Position numbers and translations under genes: made by a program | Part shown: piece after piece, positions 43,801 to 53,406 of the stretch | Position numbering within the stretch: the stretch's first letter is position 1 | Layout of the letters: every line of letters begins with the position of its first letter | Assembly: GCA_014529385.2 (NCBI GenBank) | Contig: CM043944.1 | Coordinates: 86,457,884 to 86,515,883, forward strand | Direction: 5' to 3' | Origin: Adiantum capillus-veneris | Lineage: Eukaryota; Streptophyta; Polypodiopsida; Polypodiales; Pteridaceae | DNA length: 58,000 nucleotides | The notes under the pieces: model-generated | What the model saw: the letters and a program-made list of their open reading frames with translations, nothing else | The model's database searches: none | What the model was told of the DNA's origin: nothing

Positions 43801-44135
43801 TTTCATGTCAGATGCTCAAGAAAATCTGCAGGACTCTCTTAGCTTGCATTGAAGTGTTCGCGCCAAATAAAGCCACGACCTCGAGTCTACTATCGACGGC
43901 CGACACGGTGTCTGATATGATGTACGATCTTTCATTGCAGCCTTCTCCAAAAGTGTTACACCTCCTATACCAAAGGATTATGTTTTTGCCTAGCTTCCAC
44001 ATGCAAACATTCGAAGAAGCTTTCTACACCGTCTTTTTCACCCACGAAAGCAAAATATTCGGCCCAACCTTGACCATCGGCAACCTACGATACGAATCAC
44101 ATTTGCAGATGCTCAAGATGACAGGACTTTATTGA
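40860..44135 (+). CDS. C 1091-aa coiled-coil protein of unknown function
   Basis: Uninterrupted ORF from the first ATG after array 2 (MDSTKSSATKRKRPT). Residues 1-270: globular domain with WVEEAVLEKEGIKIYQGTF and KVEVQITPQLIADALKL, reminiscent of the plant 'putative transposon protein' N-terminal domain in gypsy ORFs (weak). Residues 270-480: acidic/basic low-complexity with KKKVKKKV, a possible nuclear signal. About 490: DLVEIGYTEEEALEAVYG, UBA-like. About 566-757: long coiled coils. 815-1091: second globular domain (RWRKGWLNKYPAYLIYLVEA, FTGSPDLSCQMLKKICRTLL). No signal peptide or membrane segment, so not env. D carries a homologous fragment. Ends about 60 bp before the LTR. Confidence 0.75.
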   Translation: MDSTKSSATKRKRPTIKDAIAEAEPFDIPAETLKPTKTWVEEAVLEKEGIKIYQGTFRDPQGQAVDVPMIPQELVDYSRSEDISRYLERADLHSFFTSRPSGVDTRRVYELATSIQKDGKATLTAMDGEKVEVQITPQLIADALKLHNKGSSVRERREAIEVYGPKKQNSTYGDMADPRAATLCRLYNQFLHVCSKRPQKYTTPPHAIATTITWALKSNMPKEVNYAQHIHKQVISMHNEKPKYIGGAEILTRVAYEAIGARDQWPKAPSQNEWLREADEEEEQPEVSKRASTRARRKLEVVSEPEEDVDEPLKKKVKKKVAPKQTKSQKAARMERLVEQFRAERALKGDFEEKWVPDPTKVGTSSAKPHIDQYDQYIKAYEESEAILKQQPVEPYTEEEVQQLKVELKKDDKGKRKVDGSTKPQEKYGQADKGKAKEAEDKHPSMTDIPSPKKTEKIVEETTVEVDTDVLEKPETETKEKKIDPVQQKRNDYEDLVEIGYTEEEALEAVYGITLQKQDERRGTEKKTKSKKESEEKLDEPKILEEPKPVEVVAERALELTYDDGKDMHMVHELLSKIKKRSKAKEVEIETAKQREAELQRNLENAMTESESHKASLYDAENERDGLILQLAEASREVTSAQDARERIEDELEAAKDELIELRERVELQEITITRLWSTPRASRAGTEQKGAIVPVLEDQVRSLQRELRLEQVQRLHIAEGSLAAEERLTLENQTLRTGNEALRKQLQDLQEQQRRETETPHEESGGAAIDVPETGEATTIKDPAPAQEVASTSRISEEEEQRLHDQIEKSAEESAKAEMEWERRLLISIRLQGLDTKVLHEQWMQPSLPFPLMKFEVLKTKKRLEGEQYVALYEGDITKEEQSKKIVDSQPRWRKGWLNKYPAYLIYLVEAPKEIWEDATFCPVPRVRNWKEHGRIAEKKPNWLNYPRMPGPKAGERIGKAYMVKTLTGTIKLFTGSPDLSCQMLKKICRTLLACIEVFAPNKATTSSLLSTADTVSDMMYDLSLQPSPKVLHLLYQRIMFLPSFHMQTFEEAFYTVFFTHESKIFGPTLTIGNLRYESHLQMLKMTGLY

Positions 44136-44171
44136 CCAAGCATAAAAGTCATGTCAGGGACGACATGAACG

Positions 44172-44196
44172 CGGGGGGGGGGGGGGGGGGGGGGAG
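44172..44196 (+). other. 3' polypurine tract of C (22-G run)
   Basis: A run of 22 G followed by AG directly before the LTR start TGTTGAG. Unusually homopolymeric; its length may be uncertain in the assembly. Confidence 0.75.
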
Positions 44197-44479
44197 TGTT
44201 GAGCCAGCAGAGGATCACACCCACATTTTTCTCACACTCATCATTTTGTAACCAATGATTGTAATAAATGTCTTTCCGACATTAATTTTGATTTGAGCCA
44301 TTCATTAAGTAACGGGACTCAATTGAGTTTCCAGCTTGTAATCCCGAAGTAATTTCACTTGCTGATGTAATTAGTTAGAGATGTTCTCACCTCCAAGGCT
44401 GAGGTATATAAGCCAAAGTTTTTGTAACCTAAGGAGAGATTATTAATCAAAGTGAGTTTTTTGAGCGCCGTGATTGTGT

Positions 44480-44557
<78 letters not shown>

Positions 44558-45186
44558 GAGTCTTATCTACTTGCTACGCGAGCTACGGAGCCGCCATTGG
44601 AGAAGCGACACCGCCATTGTGTTAGCAACGGCGAGAGCTACGCAAAGATACCAAGAGTGCGCGCTATCGGCTTCTATGTGTGGTAAGTTCCTACGAGCTT
44701 CGGTGTGAGTTTTCTTCCAACTCGTGTGTTGGAATGGAGCGTGCAGCATATCTATAGAGCCACAACGAGTAGAGCTACACATTAGTACCATCGGGGTCAA
44801 GTTTCGATCACCTGTATTTTTCGGCCTGTCTTCATACGCGTTTACCGCACAGAGTGGTTATAGGTTGATTTTGCAGTTCAAGTCTTTAGGGTGTTGTTCT
44901 TACCTAGTGTATAGACTTCCCCTTGAGTTTGAGATCGATTCAATGATTCTAGATCCTGTTTCGTATAGCATTCGTTCGTAGTACGGATTTCAGTCACTTG
45001 CGTATTTTAGAACTTAGATTTGATTTCCTTAGTAGTGATTGTCATTAGAAGGTCGAGCAGGTGATTTGACACCCACCTAGTTGTTTCCATGCACCTGCGA
45101 GTCAAGCTCCGTCTTCGTCTGACAAATTCTGTTGTTGGTTGAGTTCTCGCTATTTAGCTTCCGCTAGCGGCGTAACCGCCTTAACA
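44197..45186 (+). repeat. 3' LTR of element C
   Basis: 990 bp, TGTTGAGCC to CCTTAACA. Differs from the 5' LTR at about 20 single bases plus GA-run length (44482-44554 here). TATA at 44405-44411. Confidence 0.95.
44482..44554. repeat. (GA)n microsatellite in C 3' LTR
   Basis: About 36 units, longer than in the 5' LTR, so length changed after insertion. Confidence 0.9.
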
Positions 45187-45191
45187 AATGG
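45187..45191. repeat. Target-site duplication of C, right copy
   Basis: AATGG, pairing with CATGG at 26070-26074. Confidence 0.6.
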
Positions 45192-46311
45192 TCATCAATT
45201 TTATGTCTGTAGACTGGCTTTGCAAATTTAGTCACAAATTTTCACTTTAATGATCCAAATCTTACCATTTTTGGTTTGTGGGCTTATTACAACATGGTAA
45301 AACTAGGTGGTATGCTGACTTGGTCAAAAAAGTTGAAAAATGGGACAGATATAAATAATCACGATTATTTACAACTGGTAACTTTTTTACATCTTTTTGG
45401 TCAACTAAGCATGTACAGTATCAAATTTCAAAAAGTTTCGACAAATTTTTTCCCAATTTATTCTCAAGATTCAAAAAGTCAGTACAAACTTTATTTTTTA
45501 CTCAGTTTTTGGCCAATTTGGTGATCCAAATCTTTTGGGCCTTTACAAAAGTTGTTTGTACACATGCAATGAGTCAATGGTATGAACCTTAGTCAAATCT
45601 GAGCTAAAAGTTAATAATTGCAATTATTAACTTCAAGCTTGAAATGAACACTTTTTTGCAATTTTTTCAAAGACAGTCTTTACATGAGCTATTTTAAGCC
45701 TATGAATCAAGTCAAAACTTAATTTGGCCCAAAATGTCAAGAAAAAGTAAATAATCTGAGTTTTGGACAACTCTTGAAATTTTTACCTCGAGGTGTCCTT
45801 GAGCTTACCAATTGGTTCAGACAACTTTTAAGCTTACTCTCTAGTCGGATTGAGTGGTTTCGAGTCTTTTCGTGCTATTTCTTAGCTGTAGACCTGAAGT
45901 TTTGCAACTTCCAATAACAACCCACACTTGATTCTTTGAGAGAGAGAAATGTTCTGAAATCCACCTTGGATCCTACTTACCCTACTCCTAGATTCTCATG
46001 CAATGGGGTTGTGGAAAGTGTCCACAAACACTCATTTTCTTGTCTTTTATGGTTTTCTAAGCATTGATCTTAAGACTTGTTTCGTCTACCAATCATCCTC
46101 AAAATCCTAATCCATTTCTACAATCCTATAATCCTAGAGGCATCAGGTAAGTACGATTACTATCAAGCTACATCTACACAGCAAAAGACGACAATCTTAG
46201 GCTATGCGGTTTCTAAAAGAAAGTTTTGAACTCTAGGCGATCCTAGAGGAAGTTAAAGGATCGCCTAGAGTTCAAAATGCTCGTGTTTTTCCCTAGTTTA
46301 GGTCTCTTCGA
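45192..46311 (-). other. D leader, part adjoining PBS, with CGCG-type palindromes
   Basis: Continuation of 25248-26074 beyond C. Palindromes at 45350-45373 (TAAATAATCACGATTATTTA core) and 45609-45632 (perfect, centre TTGCAA). Joining the leader across C puts the 45350 copy about 295 bp from the one at 25938. A short inverted repeat CGATCCTAGAGG/GGATCGCCTAGAG lies near 46239-46271. No coding sequence. Confidence 0.6.
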
Positions 46312-46329
46312 TCCCCGGCAGCGGTGCCA
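46312..46329 (-). other. Primer-binding site of D (Asp tRNA)
   Basis: The minus strand reads TGGCACCGCTGCCGGGGA, two bases after an LTR end TCCCACA. It equals the C site except G to A at position 5, as expected from CpG decay. Its position and strand show that D's 5' LTR lies to the right. Confidence 0.75.
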
Positions 46330-46331
46330 AA

Positions 46332-46411
46332 TGTGGGACGCATGTCTAACCTCACCATCCTATCTTATTGCAGTATTAGCGAGAACCACGATTAAATTGT
46401 CAATCCATGGG
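46332..46411 (-). repeat. Stub of D 5' LTR
   Basis: About 80 bp equal, on the minus strand, to the end of the B LTR (about 14880-14961: TTTGACAATTTAATCGTGG, ATAGGATGGTGAGGTTAGA). It stops abruptly at 46411 where C/G-type leader sequence begins, so element G or a deletion cut it. Confidence 0.65.
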
Positions 46412-46566
46412 CTTAAAAGTATCAAAATACAAAAACTGGGCAATATTTATGCTTGTATTGACCATAACTTGCACAAAAAGTGTTGAAATTAAAATTTGAA
46501 AGCTATTGAGAGTTGCTTGAGTGATAAAGAGTCTTTGGGATAAAACTCACTTCATTCTGACACAAA

Positions 46567-46874
46567 AGACATCATACGTGTATGATGTCTCAAGCCTCAA
46601 ATTTGAAGCCAAAACTTGCATATAAGCTTACAGAAGTGTTTGCCATCACAAGAGAGGCCTAGAGACCAAGTTTCATTCAATTTGGAACACTTTTGGCTTC
46701 GTTAACCTCCCAAGGCAGTTGTAAGCAATCACACAAAAAAAGGAGCGATAGACCTATCTAAAAGTGTCAAAATCACAAACTAAGACTTGGAGTGGTTAAA
46801 GTACATCAAGGAGAGTCTACAGATAAATTTTGGAGCAATTCTGAGTTGGTAGACATCATACGCGTATGAAGTCT
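46567..46874 (+). repeat. G leader palindromes
   Basis: 46567-46590 (centre CGTG) and 46851-46874 (one mismatch), start spacing 284 as in C. Flanks resemble C only loosely. Confidence 0.8.
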
Positions 46875-47339
46875 CCAGGCACAGATTGACTATTTTGGCC
46901 ATAACTTGAGCTCCCGATATCGAATTCAAAAACATTTTTATCAAAACAAAGCTCTAGAGTAGCTCTACAACATTCAATGTGACCCTTGAACAAAAATCAA
47001 AGACCCTTCGCATCATTTACTGTTGATCAGTGTCCAAAAAAACGTCGTTTAAAGCCTCAAAATTCATTCGAAAGTTGGGGGTGTCTAAAAGTGACAATTT
47101 GAGAGACTTGTGAGGAAATGGTCATGGTTTTGGATATAGTTTTGACTTTTTTCTAACCAAAGCACTTGAAAACATTGGAATAAGTCTTCTTATATCGAGC
47201 TATTAAGCCCAAAGATCATGTCTTCTTTAGATTGAAACTCAGCTTATACAAGCTTCGAAATCCCAATGATAGAGGAGCATCCACCCATAACGGCTCTTTC
47301 AAACTTACAGTTGATACATACCAATTTTTTTGAGAAAGT

Positions 47340-48460
47340 TTGGATGAAAAATCATGAGATAGATACATTGACGGCAGTGAGGTCAACCTTTATAGGTGCT
47401 CAGAGCCATACCTAGAAAAGTTGTTGGATTACAAGCTCTCATTGTCTATACATACGGAGACTATTGTCAATGGAAATGTATAGTTGTTGACAAGTATGGA
47501 CAAGAATACAGAGCTATAGAAAGCACAAATCCATAGACTACATTAGAAATAGGTGGATACTTGGTCAATGTAGGACCACAAATATCTCCAGCAAACACAA
47601 GAATTCCTACGAGAATTCCAAAACGGGGGCCACCTAGATTCCCTCCTAGAACGATAACGAGAGATGAAATGATCATAGAGATGGCAGACATGCCTCCTCA
47701 AGTGAATCTCCCTAATAGAACAATCTCCAACAAAACAACCAATCCCTTCAAAGAAGCACCTAGGCATAGTAGAAGGCCTGAAACGAGAGAAGGATTGGGA
47801 GAGTCTATGGTTAGACTTGTAGACAATCGGTGCGTTAGACCGTCCTAAGTCCAAAAATGGATGACCACAAAATACGCCGGAGATAAAGATCCAAGAAATC
47901 ACATAGTAGCTTTCAGAAGAGTAATTAGAGTAGAGAAGATTTTGAATTTTGCGACACAATTTGTGGGATCTAGACTGACTCTGGAAGATGACACGGCTAC
48001 ATGGTTTGACTAGTGGTGGAAACACGCGACTTTGAGACTCTAGACGAGTTGTTTGAAGAATTCATCAAAGAATTCTCGCAAAAAGGAATAGCTCACAATA
48101 GGGTCTCACAAATTCAGAAATTCAAGCAGAAAGAGGGTGAATCAGTACGCAAAGCAGCATTACGGCTCAAGAGATATATCAAGTTCTATCCAAAAGCTGA
48201 ACTACCTACACGGGCATAATTGATGTTGATCTTTATCCAAGGAATGAGAAATGAAAGTCTTCAGAAGGATCTGCATATAATTAGGAGCCTAACGTTAAAC
48301 GAATTGATCAAAGAAGCTCTTTATCTGGTGTATAAATGTGAGGAATATAAAGAAAAGGATTGTAAGAGTCAAGAGGAAGACACATCCTCTCAACATAGTG
48401 ATTCACAGATGACTGAGTCCATTGAAAATCCAATGGCACCTATCGACCAATAAAAGTGTA
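47340..48460 (+). pseudogene. G gag capsid region
   Basis: Pieces: DKYGQEYRAI module (C: DKYGRQYSTM), a Pro/Arg-rich linker, KYAGDKDPRNHIVAFRRVI, then FETLDELFEEFIKEFSQKGIAHNRVSQIQKFKQ and LIFIQGMRNESLQKDLHI. Frame changes and stops near 47846, 48012 and 48219. The gag N-terminal 130 residues are missing. Confidence 0.65.
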
Positions 48461-48468
48461 TTGATGAA

Positions 48469-49675
48469 ATGGTCAAGAGGTTAACTCCTCTTGTAAAGTC
48501 TGATCTGGGGGAGCTTAAGTGGTGCAGAATTGAGAGAAAATGGACAAACCATACGAGGGAAGAGTGTTATTGTATCATGGAATATAATAGGGAGAGGCAT
48601 GTACAACCTATCCCAGTAGCACCTACTCCACCTAGATATGTTACGAGGAATGAGCCACGTTCAGTAGGAGTTTCAAGATCACAGCCTGTCTTAGGACAAC
48701 AACCTCTGATGCCAAGTGCTAGAATTCCTATAGACATGAGATACATGTTGATGAGGGAAGCATCTAATAAACAAGCAATAATGCCAACTACAATGTATTA
48801 TGACAACCAAAGCAGGTGCTTCCCTTCAAAGCAACAAAAGATGAGAGAAACACATGGAGTGGTGATGCCGATACAACCTCCACCTCCTGCATTTATAGCT
48901 AAGAGGAAATGCAAGAAGAAGCTCCTCAATCAAAGATAGATTGTCACAAAAGCCGTGACAAACACTTGGTCAAACAATGTCCTCAGATGGAGATCACACA
49001 AGTAAATGCCTATTGTCTTGACTCTGGCATCATTCACTCGATCCCCGATTGTCCCAAAAACCCAATCCAAGTCATAAAGATAACAACAAATGTCTCAGGA
49101 ATTGTTTAGCTACCTAGTAGATCGGAGAACAAAAATGCTATGCCAGTTCAAGTAGTTACGAGAGAGAAAGCTCAAAAGGAAGGTGATGAGAACCCAGAGA
49201 CAGAGAGAACAAAAATCGATGCGAGTCCAGAGATGGGTGAACCAAAGACCAATGCACCTAGGCAAAAAGCCAAGAGCAAACAGAATAGTTGGAAAGCTAG
49301 AAAGGCTAGTATGAAAACATGTAGGGAATGAGAGAAAAAATCCCTAGCTAAGGAGCTTACCCATGCTAAAGAGAAGATAAGACAACATGAGTAAAGGTTT
49401 GCACCTTCTCTTACGTAGATATCATGACCTCGAGAAGAACCATCAATGGAAGAGAAACCACGAAGTGCTAGTTTAGGAGGATCAATATTGGTCGAGAACG
49501 TCATTAGATGCCCTCTTGAAAGCCTATGAAGTGTGGCTCAAAAACAACCAAACCCAAGAGCAAATATGGATGAAATATCCCTATGTGGAACTAGAAAAGA
49601 AAAGGCTTGAAATGTGCCAAAAAATGATTCAAACAGCCCAAGATTTACTAGAAGCACCAGTTGGGAAAAACCCCA
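48469..49675 (+). pseudogene. G gag C-terminus
   Basis: WCRIERKWTNHTREECY motif, SQPVLGQQPLMPSAR block, two damaged zinc knuckles (CHKSRDKHLVKQC, CLDSGIIHSIPDC, each with a Cys replaced by Ser), PVQVVTREKAQK linker and charged helix, then GGSILVENV and further pieces out of frame. Confidence 0.6.
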
Positions 49676-50247
49676 TTAGCTAAGAACACTCATTAGGAAG
49701 GGAATGGGGTATAGGAGGGACTCTGTATTTGGTAAATTCTTGAAGCTTAAGCCAAGTTTGACCAAGCCTAAAAGAGAGGGCAAAAAGGCCTATGCTGAGA
49801 TTTTTAAAAATACCATTTGTATATTTTGTATTTTGAAAATAGGCTATTTCAACACAAAAGAGAGGTGGGTAACTGATTTTAAAATGTCTTTTCCCCATCT
49901 CTATCCTCTCTCTCTAACATATAAAACACTCTCTCTTACTTAGTTCTCATTAAAAGAAGCACTTTTCAGCTCCCCTCTGCCAAAAAAGCGGATTTTTCAT
50001 ATTCTCTCACTGCATTCTCTCTCTAAAATGTGAGCCAACTCTTTCTCTTTCACTCCCTTTTCTCTCTTGTCACTTCCACCTCCGATCATCAAGAGGACAT
50101 TCTATGTTGCCTACATCTGACAGAAAGTGCAGATCCTCCAAGGTTGCAGATCTACTCTCTCTCCCACTCTCTTCCTTTATGTCTTTCTCTCTCTCTCTCT
50201 CTCTATCTCTATCTCTATCTCTCTCTCTCCCCCTCCCAATCCCTCCC

Positions 50248-50346
<99 letters not shown>

Positions 50347-50681
50347 GCTTTAGATAAGAGCAATGGAGAACTCCATTACCTCTGTGTGCAGCTGCATTTC
50401 TCTCTCTAAAGCTCTCATGATCAAAATTTTTAATTCAAAGGATATTGAGCTACACTCCCTCTCTTTCTTCCCTCCACAACATAATCCTTTTCTACTATCT
50501 CTGAGTACCTTTCCACTTTTTCCCTCCATAGCCAGCTTTCCCTGCTTGCAGCATTCACCATTACATATTCTCTCTCTATTTTGCTTGATTAGCTAACAAA
50601 CATGTCATTCAATTGATCTCCAATGCAAGACATTACTAATAGGCCAAAATGATATCGATTAAACGCTGATTTGGAGCGTGT
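49676..50681 (+). promoter_or_regulatory. Promoter-like CT-rich region
   Basis: CATATAAAAC at 49918-49927 is followed by some 650 bp of strongly pyrimidine-rich DNA (TTCTCTCAC, CTCTCTCTAA repeats), as in plant core promoters and leaders. It precedes the unassigned coding remnants at 50682. The open stretches inside are low complexity (Ser/Leu/Pro) and not genes. Promoter role is inferred. Confidence 0.4.
50186..50344. repeat. (CT)n - poly(C) - (CT)n tract
   Basis: CT repeats to 50229, a short C-rich bridge, 46 consecutive C at 50249-50294, then about 25 CT units to 50344. Such tracts are prone to slippage and sequencing error. Confidence 0.9.
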
Positions 50682-51290
50682 TTGAAGCAAGACTACGCTA
50701 CTGTGCAACTTGGCACATCAAATCCCAATGCTGCAAATCAGCTACAAAGCATTGGGTGCAAGGCAATCAACTTACGGTTTGATGGCCACATTTATCCAGG
50801 TGATCCAAAGACTAATGCACCACTACCCTTTTGTAATGTCGTTGAGCTTCTGTGTTTTATTGGAGATGGAAGAGATGGACTGTTTGGCTACTATTGGAGA
50901 TTGTATTCAGCTTTTGTCAGTGAAAGGGAAGCAAGTAAACATCTCTTGGCTGCCTATTCATCACTGCAAGAGACGTTTGTGAAAGATCTATAAGAAGTTA
51001 GAGAGGAAGCCAACAAGAAGATGAAGCAATTGAACGATGAGATGGCGAATCTCAATGAAAAAGTACAGCAACAAGAAAAAGAGTAGAAGCCTCAACTAGA
51101 CAATTATGTTCAACTACAACACACTTCACGGAATATGGACCGGCAAATCAATCATCTCACACACATTCCCCTTAGCTACCACATTCATAATCGCAAGAGA
51201 CAAGCGATGTCCTTGCTATCCTCAAGTGGTGGAGCTTAAAAGAAACGTGTCCGTCAAACTTGATAAGAATACTGATGAAAGATTTTGATT
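50682..51290 (+). pseudogene. Unassigned ORF remnant 1
   Basis: 103 codons (SNPNAANQLQSIGCKAINLRF, YYWRLYSAFVSEREASKHLL) and, in the same frame past TAA at 50991, a short coiled coil (EVREEANKKMKQLNDEMANL). Further stops follow. Codons and length look like former protein-coding DNA. I do not recognise the family. Confidence 0.4.
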
Positions 51291-51299
51291 TCCTACATG

Positions 51300-53406
51300 T
51301 TCTGCAGGTTGGTGTAGTGGTAATTCAATATGCAGAAACTTGGCTCGAATGATGATAGGAATCGATCCCGATGCTCAAACAACCGGACGTGCTCTGTTGC
51401 AGCATATCATCAAGCCAAAGGATTTGGTTGAGCTACTAGATGATCCATCCAACACTGGCATTGCTAATGTTTTTCGGCAAAAGTATTTTAGTGAGGTAAA
51501 GAGCATTGTGTCGCCTCAAGAGATGATGGAGGTGTGTGACAGCATATGAATAAGTTTCAAGGCCTATGAAGTTTTGTGTAGAAGTGTCACACTCGATCAT
51601 TGGACAAAAGGTTTGTTTTAGTTTTGCCAACGCCTTACAGTGTCAGTGTTGCAAAAAAGTGCGCCAATAATGATTTTGCAAGCCTGTTGGGTGGATTTCA
51701 GTATGTGGAGGATGACATGCCATTAGAAGGCAACAACTTCTTCCGCTACAATGAGTTCAACAATGTGTATGTTGACTTGTTGAAGCTCCAAGAGTCAATG
51801 ATATGCTTTTATGGGTTGATACAAGACGAGTGTGATGGGAAAGTTATATTTGTTATGAAGCTTGATGAGTGCCAATTTGTTAAACGTCAACAGCTCGAAA
51901 GGGTAAGCTTACATTGATGAGCAGGGCCTTGGTAGGTGTCGATGTGGATCTAAATGCCAATGAGAAGGAAAACACTTGTTTAGGTGTTCAGTCAAAGAAA
52001 AATATTTGGTGGCTGGCAGCTTTTCATCTCCCACATGAGACACATGAGACTCTGAAATGGTATTTCAATCACACCGCAATTGTTGATGTCATTCAACAAC
52101 AACAAGAAAGATAGAGATTGCATGTTTCAGGTCTTGGAACGTTCCAAGTTGAGTGGAATTTGGCAGGAGACTTGAAAACACTCAAGTATATGTTAGGGTG
52201 CAAGCAAGGTGCAATGACCCTCTTTCCATGCATTTATTGATGCCATAGTAAAGTCTCAATGGGAAATGAGGGCAAGGGTGCAAAGGCCAGCAATCCTAAA
52301 GGTGGTAAGGGTAAAGGAAGCAAAGTTACAATCAACTCTACAAAAGGTGTACCCACTACACAAGCAATGGGTAAAGCACCACAAAAATGGTTTCAAAGTA
52401 TCCTTAGTTGTGACCAGCAAATACCCCCTAATCGAAACATGGATGATCCAAATTGGGATCATATTCTTCCAATACCACCGATAAATGTGCATGTGTGCAC
52501 CCTTCATGCCCGTCTATGAATTCTTGAAAAGTTGCTTATGCTCCATATTGATTACGCTTGGAATATAGAGCCTGCAGAAAGAAGAGAAGAGTTGATACGA
52601 GAACTCAAATCTATTCTATGGAGCGTTGGTCTACATGGGGGTGCAGTTGAGCTATCAAAGGGCAAGAAGGTGTCTGGAAGTACACAAGATCGCCCTAATA
52701 AATTATGTTTGGGTGGTAGTAAAGCTAGACATTTGCTTTAAAACTATTTAGACTCCCAAAGTCCCAATGAGTTTCAATTGTGGAAAAAGGCGTGTAACAT
52801 TACCACCTACAAAGGTAATGAAGCAGCCCTAGGAATTAAGCGTGCTCGTGTGTGGCAGTCTACTGATGATACTTTTTGTCTTCTCAAAAAGGAAAAACTA
52901 ATCGATGATGAGATATCCACCGTAAAGTTTGTAATCACTAGTTTCACAACACAAATCGTAGATGCTTGGGGGAAGACACACATAACACATTACAGGGTGT
53001 GTTGAACATTTGATATTTTCAATCAAAATACATCTGTATGCGAAACTAAAGTTTGGTTTTTTTTCATCACATTCTTTTTGCACATAGTGCATTTTTTCTC
53101 GACACTTATGGTTCATTAGGCATTTGGAGCACACTATCATGAAAAAGTAGTGTATCTTAGAAATACACGACATGGAGGTGGAAGAAAAAAGAGCAATGCC
53201 CTTCACAAGATGTTCAATTGGTTCTACAGAGTTTTAGCAGGGAGAGAGAGAAAGAAGACAAGAGAAAAAGAAGTTTGAAATGTAGAATAGAAAAAGTGGT
53301 TAGCTTGAGGCGATTACAATCATATCATGCTTTGAGTGCAAAAGATCGATTCCAACACTGGTTGGAGACAAGGTGGCGTGATGACAAGCGTTGGATGGAA
53401 ATTTAA
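51300..53406 (+). pseudogene. Unassigned large protein remnant, possibly transposon-encoded
   Basis: Successive pieces in changing frames: ARMMIGIDPDAQTTGRALLQ; FVLVLPTPYSVSVAKKCANN with GKVIFVMKLDECQFVKRQQL; NIWWLAAFHLPHETHETLKW; GTFQVEWNLAGDLKTLKYML followed by CKQGAMTLFPCIY and a stop; WDHILPIPPINVHVCTLHAR; YAWNIEPAERREELIRELK; FQHWLETRWRDDKRWMEI. The GDLK...CxxC-like region recalls a zinc-containing module of large eukaryotic hypothetical proteins that I associate with transposons, but I cannot name it. Upstream, TTCTGCAG at 51300 looks like a splice acceptor. Confidence 0.4.

Larger units (their letters stand above)
26075..45186 (+). mobile_element. Element C: complete 19.1-kb Ty3/gypsy retrotransposon
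   Basis: Has both LTRs, PBS, 3' polypurine tract and target duplication. Gag through protease 1 lies in one frame and RT through the W-x-P-K tail in another, interrupted by about eight stops; a further 1,091-codon ORF follows. Counting by eye, the LTRs differ at about 20 of roughly 890 alignable bases, so insertion is fairly recent. Athila/Tat-like by RT/RNase H sequence and tRNA-Asp PBS, but with duplicated protease, zinc module and leader. It sits head-on in D's leader. Confidence 0.9.
1..46411 (-). mobile_element. Element D: giant, fragmented Ty3/gypsy retrotransposon
   Basis: I infer one minus-strand element broken into pieces. From its 5' end: LTR stub and PBS (46411-46312), leader (46311-45192 and 26074-25248), gag, protease 1, RT-RNase H, integrase, protease 2 and a W-x-P-K tail (25247-15904), noncoding DNA (15903-14962), fragments of a terminal ORF (9385-8970), a polypurine tract and 3' LTR (653-1). 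C interrupts the leader, B lies between tail and terminal ORF, and A lies in the terminal ORF. Domain order equals that of intact C. The pieces share orientation and order, but the two LTR remnants do not overlap, so their identity cannot be tested here. Many stops and frameshifts make it inactive. Confidence 0.7.
46412..49675 (+). mobile_element. Element G: gag fragment of a C-type element
   Basis: Plus strand, truncated at both ends. Leader with two C-type palindromes, then gag pieces in C order up to the charged-helix extension, ending near 49675. No LTR, protease or pol. Sequence is clearly diverged from C and full of stops, so it is an older relative, not a piece of C itself. Confidence 0.7.

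Noticed and set aside
40860-44135. Envelope-like gene after pol
   Set aside because: No signal peptide, hydrophobic fusion or membrane segment is visible; the protein is charged and coiled-coil rich.
47543-48025. Minus-strand open stretch of 160 codons over G gag
   Set aside because: Antisense to recognisable gag; composition shows no domain.
50030-50409. Overlapping open stretches in CT/C-rich DNA
   Set aside because: Low-complexity translation of microsatellites (Ser-Leu, Pro, Gly-Arg-Glu runs).
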